Translations under genes and position numbers: made by a program
Shown here: positions 1 to 9,304 of the stretch, in pieces
How the letters are laid out: every line of letters starts with the position of its first letter
How positions within the stretch are numbered: position 1 is the first letter of the stretch
The notes under the pieces: model-generated
What the model saw: the letters and a program-made list of their open reading frames with translations, nothing else
What the model was told of the DNA's origin: nothing
Databases searched by the model: none
Assembly (NCBI GenBank): GCA_035967975.1
Contig: JAWQFQ010000007.1
Coordinates: forward strand, 33,234-97,233
DNA from: Scytonema sp035967975
GTDB taxonomy: Bacteria; Cyanobacteriota; Cyanobacteriia; Cyanobacteriales; Nostocaceae
Direction of reading: 5' to 3'
Length of the DNA stretch: 64,000 bases

Positions 1-3000
1 GAGAGACTAATTGAGTGGCAATTAACGAGTCTCCTCCTAAATCGTAAAAGTTGTCGTAAATGCCAACCTCTGCAATCCCAAGTACCTCTTGCCATATTTC
101 TGTAATTTGTTTTTCCAACTCATTGGTTGGAGGAACATAGGAATTACTCAGGTTAGGTCTAGAGTAGCGAGAGAATGAACCGAGGCGATGAGAAGATTCG
201 GAATGACCTAGAGAATCAGGGTTAAAGGTATGCTGTTTCCTGGCATTGATATCTACTGTAGAAACAATAATCTGATTTCTTTCACTTAAAGAAAATATTC
301 GTTTAAATACTTCTACAGCTTCTTTGGCAGTAATGGCTAATCCAGAGACTTGTCCAAGTGTTGTTTCTTCTAGGGTGTCATTGAGTTGCAATTTGTCCCA
401 ATTTAGAGTGTACCACGGCAGATAATCAGCTTGGTTGTGTCGGTTAGTAAAGATATCTATGAAATGATGGACTGCTGTATATAAGCTTAACCCAAATCCC
501 CCTAAAATGGAAGATAAAGAAGAAGAAATGATACAAAAATCAACCTTTTGACTTTGTAATACTTTTTCTAAAACAGTCAGGCTACAAAGTTGAGAATTCA
601 ATAAATTTTTGAATTCTATCTTATCATTTTCTGGAATCGAGTTCAATATATTTTCACGCTTGATTCCAGTCGAATAAATAACCCCGTGAATTTGACCAAT
701 GTTCTCAGATGCAAGGTTCTGGAACATTTGATCATGGTTAGTTGTATCTGCACGTACAACCACAATTTCTGCCCCTAACTGACCCAAGGCTTGCAATTTT
801 TGAATTTTGCGGCTCACTTCATCTTCTTGGGGGTGAGTTTCGAGCCACTGTGAATAGTTATCTTTTTCTGGAAAATCAGAATTCTCAATAAATATCAATT
901 TTGCTTGTAAAGTTTTTGCTAAATATTCTGCAAGTACAACTCCAAGACTTTCTAATCCACCATAAAACAGGTAAACCCCTTGTTTTCTCAGTGGTGTTTT
1001 TTCGTCACCTACTGACTTTAAATGAACTGGCTCAAATGTTTGTACCCAACGGTGGCGATCGCGATAAGCAACAACTAAGTCTGAGGATACACTTGTGAAC
1101 TCATTTAAGAGTTGGTTAATAATAACACTATAACCATTTTCCTTTCTACCGTTACCATCTTGAGGATTGGTCAAAGTAATATCAATACTCCGACAAATGA
1201 TGTTAGGATACTCTTGAGGAATGACCTTACATAAACCTAATACCACTGCTTTCTCTGGATCTAACAAATCATCCCCACTGATTTCTTGAGTATTATTAGC
1301 GACAACCCAAAGGTGCAAACTTTTTTGAATTTTTAGTTGACTAAGGCTCTGTGTTAGCAACAGTAAACTGTAGAATTCTAAATAATTTCCTGATAAATGA
1401 TTTCCGAGATGGCTAACGCTCCAGAAATAAGCAATATGGAGCGTTTTACCTAATGACACAAGCTCTTGCAACAAAGCATCATAGTCTTCTCGTAAGCATG
1501 GGTTAATCGTATAAATGTTCTCACGTAGTTTATTAAACTGCTCTCCCTGCTTAACCGTAATGACATTTTTCCCTTGATTTTTCAATTCATGAATTAACCT
1601 TTCACCAATATCGCACTCATCAACAAAAAACAGCCATTGCTCTTGTGGTGATTCTATTTGAATAGAGGATGAATTAGGGAGCAAAGAGCGTTTCCATGAA
1701 GGAGTATAGAACCAATCGGCAATATCATTTTTATGATCTAATGTTGCTGGCTTTTGACTTGAAAAAGGTGATGAAGATTGAGGATCGACCCAATACCTTT
1801 GTCGCTCAAAGGGGTAGGTTGGCAAAGGCAAACGATGACGGCACTCGTGGCTATAGAATCCCGACCAATCTATCTCTACACCAAAAAGCCACAATCGACC
1901 TAATGTTTGTAATAAAAAGCTGACATCCGATTGTTGTTCTTTAACATGACTTAACAAAGTCAATACCTGTTGTTTGGCATTTTTATCTAAATGCTGTGTT
2001 GTCAATGTGCTTAAAGTTCGTCCCGGTCCCACTTCTAAAAACACACCTTCAAACTGCTTTAATAGTTGGGATATGCCATCTGAAAAGCGCACTGCTTGGC
2101 GCAAATGTTGACTCCAGTAGTTGGGATCTGTGGCTTGTTCATCCGTAATCCAGGTGCCAGTCACATTGGAAATAAAGCGAATGCATGGTGGTCTAAGCTT
2201 TACTTTTTTCACCAACTGTGCAAATGGTTCCAAAATTGGTGACATCATAGCAGAATGAAAGGCATGGGATGTATGCAATAGACGACATTCAATCCCTTGG
2301 TCAGACAATTGCTTTTGTAGTGCTGCGATCGCGTCATTTGCACCAGACACAACACAAGAAGATGGGCTGTTAATTGCGGCTATTTCTACAGACGCGTCAC
2401 CTTTCGTCTCCACATTTAACAGGGATTGGACATCTTTATGTGCCAGTTTAATCGCCAACATACTGCCAGATGGCAATTGTTGCATCAGTTTCCCTCTTGT
2501 TGCTACAACTGTTAAGGCATCTTCAAGGGAAAATACACCTGCAATGGTTGCGGCAACATATTCCCCAATGCTATGACCAATCATTGCCTCTGGACGTACT
2601 CCCCACTCCATCAATAATTGAGCCAGGGCGTACTCAATTACGAACAGGGCGGGTTGGGTGATGGCAGTTTGTTGTAGTTGGGTAGTAGCAGTTTCCGTAT
2701 CTTGTTCTTTTGGATACAGTATGGAACGGATATCTTGACCCAGCTGAGGTTGCAAAATCTCGGCGCAAGTGTCTATATGTTGGCGGAAGGTGGATTCGAC
2801 CGAGTACAGTTCCCTCCCCATATTGACATATTGTGCCCCTTGTCCGGAAAACATGAAGATGACCGGACTGTGACTTGGCTTGCAATGGTAACTAAAAACA
2901 CGTTGCGGTTCTTGGTTGTTAAACAAGTTGACCGCATCTTCCAAGTCTTGGCAAACGACCATGCGGCGATAGTCAAAAGCCCGACGACCCACTTGTAGGG

Positions 3001-4459
3001 TATGTGCGACATCAGGTAGGGAAATATCAGGATTTTGCTGGAGGTGAGCACGCAGTTGTGCTGTTGCAGCTTCTAGGGCTGTACTGGTTTTAGCTGAGAG
3101 GAGCAACAATTGCCAGGGGCGAGAAGTGCCTGAAGGTTGAATAACAGGAGCTTCTTCCAAGATAATATGGGCATTGGTACCCCCTACCCCAAAAGAACTA
3201 ACACCTGCTCTGTTTGGAGTTCCGTTCGTTTTCCACTCCAATAACGAAGTATTAACAAAAAACGGGCTGTTGGTGAACTCTATCTCTGGATTTGGTTGTT
3301 CAAAATGCAAGCTGGGGGGAATCATCTGATGCTTCAGCGCCATGACCGTTTTGATTAAACCAGTCATACCAGCCGCCACATTCAGATGCCCAACATTTGT
3401 CTTGACCGAGCCAATGGCACAAAATCCCTTCTTCTGGGTGCGGGCTTCAAATACCTTTTTGAGGGCACTAATTTCAATAGGATCTCCCAACGCTGTACCA
3501 GTGCCGTGGGCTTCAATATAAGTAATCGTCTCTGGATTCAAACCAGCGATCGCAACAGCTTCAGCAATTGCCGAGGCTTGTCCACCAACACTAGGGGCTG
3601 TGTAACCTACCTTAGCAGCACCATCATTATTGATGGCTGAACCTTTAATCACCGCATGAATACAGTCCCCATCGGCTAAAGCATCCTCTAATCTTTTCAG
3701 TATGACAATGCCTACCCCATCGCCGAAAACAGTTCCCTGTGCTTTAGCATCAAAGGCGCGACAGTGACCATCGGGAGAAGTTATCCCTCCTTCTTGATAA
3801 AAATACCCTTGCTTTTGCAGAGACTGTATAGAAACGCCCCCTGCCAAAGCGAGATCGCACTCGTAATTCAGCAATCCTTGACATGCCGAGTGGACAGCTA
3901 CCAACGATGTGGAGCAAGCCGTGCTAATATTGATACTTGGTCCTTTTAGGTTTAGTTTATACGAAATTCGTGTAGCTGCAAAGTCTTGAACATTGCTAAA
4001 GAAAATTGAGGAACCCATTGATTGGACGACTTCAGGGTGAGAAAACAAGTTCTTAAGCATATAAATACTTAAGTTGGTTCCCACGTAAACACCAGTCAAT
4101 TCTTTGACTGCGCCTGGGGCATAACCAGCATTTTCTAGAGCCTGCCAAGCGCACTCAAGGAGAATGCGGTGTTGGGGGTCCATAATTTCGGCTTCCCTTG
4201 GGGAGAAATCGAAGAAGGAAGCGTCAAACATTTCAATGTCTGACACACGAGCGCCTGCTTTTACATACTGGGGGTCATTCAGCCACGCTGGATTTATGCC
4301 TGAAGCTGCTAGTTCCTCCTCACTGAAGAAGGAAATAGACTCCTGTCCATCACAAACATTCTGCCAAAATTCCTCAACATTGTTGGCTCCTGGAAAACGA
4401 CCAACCAGACCAATTACGGCTATACCTTTGACGGAATCATCAATTTCTCGGTTATCCAT
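1..4459 (-). CDS. Type I modular PKS, KS-AT-KR(decayed)-ACP, 3' end beyond window
   Basis: The frame is open from the ATG at 4459 to the left edge, so the gene is partial (about 1486 residues visible). Domains in order: KS near residues 10-440 with Cys in ACSTS (about 181), HGTGT and GHLN histidines; AT with GHSIGE (about 629) and HAFH, the malonyl-type pair; KR; and an ACP with GGDS at about 1477, right at the edge. The KR looks dead: the Rossmann motif reads YGGLESLG instead of TGGLGGIG, HAAG is YSTG, and the Asn after the active-site Tyr is His (YTAVHHF), so a beta-keto product is expected. The start overlaps the stop of the upstream PKS by 8 bp (ATGGATAA), which suggests translational coupling. 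It should extend the chain received from that PKS with one malonyl unit. Whether more modules or a thioesterase follow cannot be seen. Confidence 0.93.
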   Translation of the reverse strand, partial: MDNREIDDSVKGIAVIGLVGRFPGANNVEEFWQNVCDGQESISFFSEEELAASGINPAWLNDPQYVKAGARVSDIEMFDASFFDFSPREAEIMDPQHRILLECAWQALENAGYAPGAVKELTGVYVGTNLSIYMLKNLFSHPEVVQSMGSSIFFSNVQDFAATRISYKLNLKGPSINISTACSTSLVAVHSACQGLLNYECDLALAGGVSIQSLQKQGYFYQEGGITSPDGHCRAFDAKAQGTVFGDGVGIVILKRLEDALADGDCIHAVIKGSAINNDGAAKVGYTAPSVGGQASAIAEAVAIAGLNPETITYIEAHGTGTALGDPIEISALKKVFEARTQKKGFCAIGSVKTNVGHLNVAAGMTGLIKTVMALKHQMIPPSLHFEQPNPEIEFTNSPFFVNTSLLEWKTNGTPNRAGVSSFGVGGTNAHIILEEAPVIQPSGTSRPWQLLLLSAKTSTALEAATAQLRAHLQQNPDISLPDVAHTLQVGRRAFDYRRMVVCQDLEDAVNLFNNQEPQRVFSYHCKPSHSPVIFMFSGQGAQYVNMGRELYSVESTFRQHIDTCAEILQPQLGQDIRSILYPKEQDTETATTQLQQTAITQPALFVIEYALAQLLMEWGVRPEAMIGHSIGEYVAATIAGVFSLEDALTVVATRGKLMQQLPSGSMLAIKLAHKDVQSLLNVETKGDASVEIAAINSPSSCVVSGANDAIAALQKQLSDQGIECRLLHTSHAFHSAMMSPILEPFAQLVKKVKLRPPCIRFISNVTGTWITDEQATDPNYWSQHLRQAVRFSDGISQLLKQFEGVFLEVGPGRTLSTLTTQHLDKNAKQQVLTLLSHVKEQQSDVSFLLQTLGRLWLFGVEIDWSGFYSHECRHRLPLPTYPFERQRYWVDPQSSSPFSSQKPATLDHKNDIADWFYTPSWKRSLLPNSSSIQIESPQEQWLFFVDECDIGERLIHELKNQGKNVITVKQGEQFNKLRENIYTINPCLREDYDALLQELVSLGKTLHIAYFWSVSHLGNHLSGNYLEFYSLLLLTQSLSQLKIQKSLHLWVVANNTQEISGDDLLDPEKAVVLGLCKVIPQEYPNIICRSIDITLTNPQDGNGRKENGYSVIINQLLNEFTSVSSDLVVAYRDRHRWVQTFEPVHLKSVGDEKTPLRKQGVYLFYGGLESLGVVLAEYLAKTLQAKLIFIENSDFPEKDNYSQWLETHPQEDEVSRKIQKLQALGQLGAEIVVVRADTTNHDQMFQNLASENIGQIHGVIYSTGIKRENILNSIPENDKIEFKNLLNSQLCSLTVLEKVLQSQKVDFCIISSSLSSILGGFGLSLYTAVHHFIDIFTNRHNQADYLPWYTLNWDKLQLNDTLEETTLGQVSGLAITAKEAVEVFKRIFSLSERNQIIVSTVDINARKQHTFNPDSLGHSESSHRLGSFSRYSRPNLSNSYVPPTNELEKQITEIWQEVLGIAEVGIYDNFYDLGGDSLIATQLVS

Positions 4460-7400
4460 CTGCCATCCTCCTTTGTTTCGCTAATTTTCTTCTTTCTTGC
4501 ATAGCCGCTTCTTTTCTGTTGGCACGTTCATCTGCTTGCTGCAATGTTGTTTCTTCAACAGAGTTTCCACCGAGATGTTCTGCTAAAGCACTGATGGTCG
4601 GATATTCAAATAGATTAGCAATTAAAATGTTTTTATTTAACGTTTTGATGAGTTTATTACGAACTTGAATTATAAGTATTGAATCTCCTCCTAATTCAAA
4701 GAAATTATCATGAAGACCCACATCTTTTATGCCAAGTATTTCGTGCCAAATGTTGGCAATCACTTGCTCAAGCTCATTTGTAATAGGAACATATGGATTT
4801 TGTAAATCAGGTCTGGGATGAAGCGATCGTATCTCTGTTTGTTGGCTAGCTGGTGTCTTTTGAAAAGATTTGAGCTTAATCCATTGGTCAATCCTAGCTT
4901 GAAGTTCTCCAGTAGAAACAACGACATGATTGAAGTCACTGTAGTGTAAAATCCTTTGCAATGCTTCTACACCTTCTTGGGCGTTGAATGCAAATTCGGT
5001 TACAGTTGTTCCAACTGATGTACCTTGTTTATTTTCTTTTTCTAGTTGCCAGCTATCCCAGCTTACACTGCTCCACGGGACAGGATTGCTCTGATTGTGT
5101 TTGTGTACAAAAGCGTCCATGAATATATTTGCTGCTGAGTAGGCAGCAAATCCTAATCCTCCTAAAACAGACGATAAGGAAGAAAACAATAAACAAAAAT
5201 CCAAATTTTTGTCTTGCAAAACTTTGTCTAATACTATCAGTCCGTATACTTTTGCTTGAAATTGCTGCTCGCAATCAGTTTTGCTTATATTTTCAATGGC
5301 TGCAAAAGACTTACCTTCAAGAACTCCAGCGGCATGGATAACACCATTAAGTTGTCCAAACTGCTGTTGAGCCAGAGCAATAGCGTTTTGCATTTGTTCA
5401 ATGTTGCTGACATCAGCACTCAGCACCAAAACGGATGCACCTAATTGTTCGAGTTGTTGAAGTTGGCGAATCTTGCCACAGGTGGTGTCAGTTTCATCAT
5501 GACTCGCCAGCCATTGCGACCACTCGTCTGGTTTAGGAAAAGCTTTTCGTCCTACCAACACCAGTTTTGCTTGTACTGTTCGCGCCAAATACTCTGCTAA
5601 AACCAGTCCAATCCCTCCGAGTCCGCCTGTAATTAAATAGACTCCCCTTTCCCTGAGTCGCGGCGGTTCAATTTGAGTTTGCTCCAAGCGCACTGGTTCA
5701 AAAGTTTGCACCCAGCGATTCACTCCTCGGTAAGCAATCAGCTTTTCACCGTTACAAACCGTCAATTCTGTCAATATTTGTTCTACAAGTCTTTCTTCAA
5801 GCCAACTTCCTGGCGCAGGAAGAATCGCATCAATACTACGGCAGTTAATGTTTGAATATTCTTGGGGTATAACTTTAATCGGTCCGACTAAAGTGGCTTT
5901 CTCTGGACAAAGCACTTCGGTACCACTCACGGGTTGTAGATTGTTAGAAATCACCGTGATGCGAAAATCTTCAGTGGTTTGTTGTTTTCCTAAGGCTTGA
6001 GCAACAAACAGCAAACTGTAAAATCCTGTTGTTTGAGCGATATCAACTTTTTCAAGGTCTAATTGTTGCTCATCGATAGGTGTGACGCTCCAGCAATGAA
6101 CAATCGTTTTTGGTAGTTTGTTTTGTTTGAGCAGTTGGTCGATGAGCCGATGATAATCCTCATGATTGTGAGGATTGATAGTGTATTGTGAGTTGCTGAG
6201 TTTGGTAAAGTTTTCGCCAACTGTGACGGCGATGACATCCCAGTTTTGTGCTTCTAGACGTTTGAGCAATTTCTCACCCAAGCCACACTCATCCACAAAC
6301 ACCAAGGCGCAGGATTTTGGATTAGCTAATTGTTTGCCATTCCGTTGTACTGGGAGTAACGAAGGTTTCCAAAAAGGGATGTAAAACCAGTCGGCTAGAT
6401 CGGGTTTTTTCGCCAGTGGTATGGGAGTGGGAGTGCCATTTTGTCTTTGTCCTGGTTTTGGCGGTTCAATCCAGTATCGTTGTCGCTCAAACGGGTAGGT
6501 TGGCAAAGGTAAACGATGACGACGTTCGTGACGATAGAATCCCGACCAATCTATTTCTACACCATTAAGCCACAATCGACCTAATGTTTGCAACAACCAT
6601 GCAACATCCGATTGTTTTTCTTTAACATTGGGTAATGAACTCAGCACCACCTGTCTTGTATTTCCCTGTAGATGCTGTGTGGTTAATGTGCTTAAAGTTC
6701 TTCCTGGTCCCACCTCCACAAACACCCCTTCAAACTGCTCTAGCAGTTGGGTGATACCATCGGAAAATTTCACACTTTGGCGCAGGTGTTGGCTCCAATA
6801 GTTGGGATTTGTAGCTTGTTCATCGCTAATCCAAGTCCCAGTCACATTGGAGATAAAGCGAATGCGCGGTGGTCTGAGTTTGACTGTTTTCACCAACTGC
6901 ACAAATTCCGGCAATATTGGTGACATCATCTGAGAATGAAAGGCGTGAGATGTATGTAGTAGACGAGATTCAATCCCTTGGCAAGATAATTGCTTTTGTA
7001 GTGCTGTAATTGCCTCATTTGTACCAGACACCACACAGGAAGTTGGGCTGTTAATTGCGGCTATCTCTACAGAGGTGATTTGATCCAACAGCGATTGAAC
7101 ATCTTTGTGTGGCAATGGAATGGCAAGCATACTTCCTATTGGCAATTGTTGCATCAGTTTCCCTCTAGTTGCCACAACAGCCAAGGCATCTTCTAGGGAA
7201 AATACACCTGCAATGGTTGCGGCGACATATTCCCCAATGCTATGACCAATCATCGCTTCTGGACGGACTCCCCACTCCATCCATAACTGAGCCAGAGCAT
7301 ATTCAATCACGAACAGGGCGGGTTGGGCAATGGCCGTTTGTTGTAGTTGGGTAGTAGCCGTTTCCGTATCTTGTTGTGCTGGATACAGTAAGCTAAGGAT

Positions 7401-9146
7401 ATCACAACCCAGGTGAGGTTGCAAAATCTCGGCGCAAGTGTCTACGTGTTGGCGGAAGGTGGGTTCAACTGCGTACAGTTCTCTACCCATATTGACATAT
7501 TGCGCCCCTTGTCCTGAAAACATGAAGATGACTGGACAGTGGCTTGGCTTGTAATGGTAACTAAAAACACGTTGCGGGTCGAGTGATGACAGTAATTTAA
7601 CTGCATCATCTAGGTCATGGCAAAGGATCATGCGACGATGCTCAAAAGCCCGACGACCTACTTGTAAAGTATAAGCTATATCTGGCAGGATCAGTTCTGA
7701 ATGTTGTAAGAGGTGATCGCGCAATTGCACTGTAGCAGTTTCTAGAGCTGTGCTGGTTTTAGCTGATAGAAGCAGCAATTGCCAAGGACGAGAAGCACTA
7801 TTCGGTTCAATAACAGGGGCTTCTTCCAAAATCACATGAGCGTTAGTCCCACCAATACCAAAAGAACTGACACCTGCTCTGCGCGGTGTTCCATGGCTTT
7901 CCCATTTTGATAATGCGGTATTTACGTAAAAGGGACTGTTAGCAAAATCTATTTGGGGATTGAGCTGTTGAAAGTGTAAACTGGGTGGTATTTGTGTGTG
8001 TTTTAATGCTTGTACAGTTTTTATTAAGCCCGTTACACCTGCGGCTGTGTTTAGATGCCCGATATTCGTCTTTACCGAGCCGATGGCACAAAAACCTTTT
8101 TTCTTTGTGTGAGTACCAAAAGCTTGTGTAAGAGCCGCAATTTCAATCGGGTCTCCTAACTGAGTTCCGGTACCATGTGTTTCTATATACGAGATAGTCT
8201 CTGGTTCAACTCCAGCTAAAGCAAGTGTTTCTAAAATCACCTCCCTTTGACCATCCACACTGGGAGCTGTGTAACCAACCTTTAAAGAACCGTCATTATT
8301 GATAGCTGAAGCTTTAATAACCGCATGAATATAGTCACCATCGGCAATAGCATCCTCCAATCGCTTCAAAACCACAACACCCAAACCACTACCGAAAATC
8401 GTTCCTTTAGCTTGTGCATCAAAAGCTCGGCAATGTCCGTCAGGAGAATGAATTCCTCCTTCTTGATATTGATAACCTGTTTTTTGTGGTACTTGTATTG
8501 AAACCCCACCAGCAAGTGCAATATCGCTTTCTCCATTCAGCAGACTTTGGCAGCCTAAGTGGACAGCAACTAACGATGTGGAACAGGTAGTCTGAACATT
8601 AATACTTGGTCCAGTAAGATTTAACTTGTAAGAAATTTGTGTTGGCAAGTGGTCTTTATCATTGCCAATAAAAAGTTGGAAGTGATCGGCTAACTTTAGC
8701 AAATCATCATTAGGATATAAATTTGAAAATAGATAAGTACTTATAGTAGTTCCAGCAAAAAGACCGATTTGACCATTATAAGTTTCTGAGTCATAACCCG
8801 CATTTTCCAGAGCTTGCCAAACACATTCTATAAAAAGACGATGTTGTGGATCTGTAATTTCTGCTTCTCTGGGTGTGAAGCCAAAAAATGAAGCATCAAA
8901 TAACTCTATGTCTTCCAGTACAGCACCCGCTTTCACATAATTCGGGTTATTCAGTACTTCTGGTTCTATACCTGTAGATAGTAATTGCTCATCAGAGAAA
9001 AAAGAAATTGACTCTACACCATTTCGTAGGTTTTGCCAAAAGGTATCGACGTTATTTGCCCCAGGAAAACGACCTGCCATACCGATGATAGCAATTTCAT
9101 CTCCATCATTTAAGCTATTAGTTGAATGATTTGTAAAGTAATCCAT
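4452..9146 (-). CDS. Type I modular PKS, KS-AT-KR-ACP
   Basis: About 1564 residues. KS has Cys in TTCSTS (about 187), HGTGT and GHLN. AT has GHSIGE (about 635) and HAFH, as in malonyl-specific ATs. The KR is intact: TGGLGGIG, HAAG, and S..Y..N in SSLSSVLGG and YSAANIF, so a beta-hydroxyl is expected. ACP has ELGGDS near 1488. The C-terminus is a charged Arg/Lys-rich tail resembling NRPS/PKS docking ends. An in-frame TTG at 9167 gives seven more residues, but the ATG at 9146 has AAGG about 10 nt upstream and starts closer to the KS as in its neighbours, so I prefer it. It lies between the PanP-type decarboxylase and the partial PKS. By colinearity it extends the beta-alanyl intermediate to a 5-amino-3-hydroxy acyl unit. 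Its AT DNA is very similar to that of the next PKS. Confidence 0.95.
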   Translation of the reverse strand: MDYFTNHSTNSLNDGDEIAIIGMAGRFPGANNVDTFWQNLRNGVESISFFSDEQLLSTGIEPEVLNNPNYVKAGAVLEDIELFDASFFGFTPREAEITDPQHRLFIECVWQALENAGYDSETYNGQIGLFAGTTISTYLFSNLYPNDDLLKLADHFQLFIGNDKDHLPTQISYKLNLTGPSINVQTTCSTSLVAVHLGCQSLLNGESDIALAGGVSIQVPQKTGYQYQEGGIHSPDGHCRAFDAQAKGTIFGSGLGVVVLKRLEDAIADGDYIHAVIKASAINNDGSLKVGYTAPSVDGQREVILETLALAGVEPETISYIETHGTGTQLGDPIEIAALTQAFGTHTKKKGFCAIGSVKTNIGHLNTAAGVTGLIKTVQALKHTQIPPSLHFQQLNPQIDFANSPFYVNTALSKWESHGTPRRAGVSSFGIGGTNAHVILEEAPVIEPNSASRPWQLLLLSAKTSTALETATVQLRDHLLQHSELILPDIAYTLQVGRRAFEHRRMILCHDLDDAVKLLSSLDPQRVFSYHYKPSHCPVIFMFSGQGAQYVNMGRELYAVEPTFRQHVDTCAEILQPHLGCDILSLLYPAQQDTETATTQLQQTAIAQPALFVIEYALAQLWMEWGVRPEAMIGHSIGEYVAATIAGVFSLEDALAVVATRGKLMQQLPIGSMLAIPLPHKDVQSLLDQITSVEIAAINSPTSCVVSGTNEAITALQKQLSCQGIESRLLHTSHAFHSQMMSPILPEFVQLVKTVKLRPPRIRFISNVTGTWISDEQATNPNYWSQHLRQSVKFSDGITQLLEQFEGVFVEVGPGRTLSTLTTQHLQGNTRQVVLSSLPNVKEKQSDVAWLLQTLGRLWLNGVEIDWSGFYRHERRHRLPLPTYPFERQRYWIEPPKPGQRQNGTPTPIPLAKKPDLADWFYIPFWKPSLLPVQRNGKQLANPKSCALVFVDECGLGEKLLKRLEAQNWDVIAVTVGENFTKLSNSQYTINPHNHEDYHRLIDQLLKQNKLPKTIVHCWSVTPIDEQQLDLEKVDIAQTTGFYSLLFVAQALGKQQTTEDFRITVISNNLQPVSGTEVLCPEKATLVGPIKVIPQEYSNINCRSIDAILPAPGSWLEERLVEQILTELTVCNGEKLIAYRGVNRWVQTFEPVRLEQTQIEPPRLRERGVYLITGGLGGIGLVLAEYLARTVQAKLVLVGRKAFPKPDEWSQWLASHDETDTTCGKIRQLQQLEQLGASVLVLSADVSNIEQMQNAIALAQQQFGQLNGVIHAAGVLEGKSFAAIENISKTDCEQQFQAKVYGLIVLDKVLQDKNLDFCLLFSSLSSVLGGLGFAAYSAANIFMDAFVHKHNQSNPVPWSSVSWDSWQLEKENKQGTSVGTTVTEFAFNAQEGVEALQRILHYSDFNHVVVSTGELQARIDQWIKLKSFQKTPASQQTEIRSLHPRPDLQNPYVPITNELEQVIANIWHEILGIKDVGLHDNFFELGGDSILIIQVRNKLIKTLNKNILIANLFEYPTISALAEHLGGNSVEETTLQQADERANRKEAAMQERRKLAKQRRMADG

Positions 9147-9176
9147 AGGGCAAAACCTTATTATCAAAGTTTTTTT

Positions 9177-9250
9177 GTCTCACACCAAGACGCAGAGGCG
9201 CAAACAATGGTTTTTATTCTTGGCGTTTTTAGCGTCTTGGCGGTTTTAAA
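9177..9250. repeat. Intergenic degenerate repeat (GACGCAGAGGCGC type)
   Basis: The gap between the PKS and the decarboxylase carries agacgcagaggcgc and a later ggcgtttttagcgtcttgg, which are partly complementary. This is the degenerate purine-rich repeat style scattered between cyanobacterial genes. Similar pieces occur near 11050, 14625 and 56335. No promoter is evident, so the genes on either side may share a transcript. Confidence 0.4.
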
Positions 9251-9304
9251 TAGGTCAACTTAGTTGGTGCGATCGCTAATAGCTTACATAACAACCAATT
9301 ACAT

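Noticed and set aside
1..4459. Frameshift or pseudogene in the left-edge PKS
   Set aside because: The frame is open from the start codon to the edge with all expected domain motifs in order. It is partial only because the window ends.
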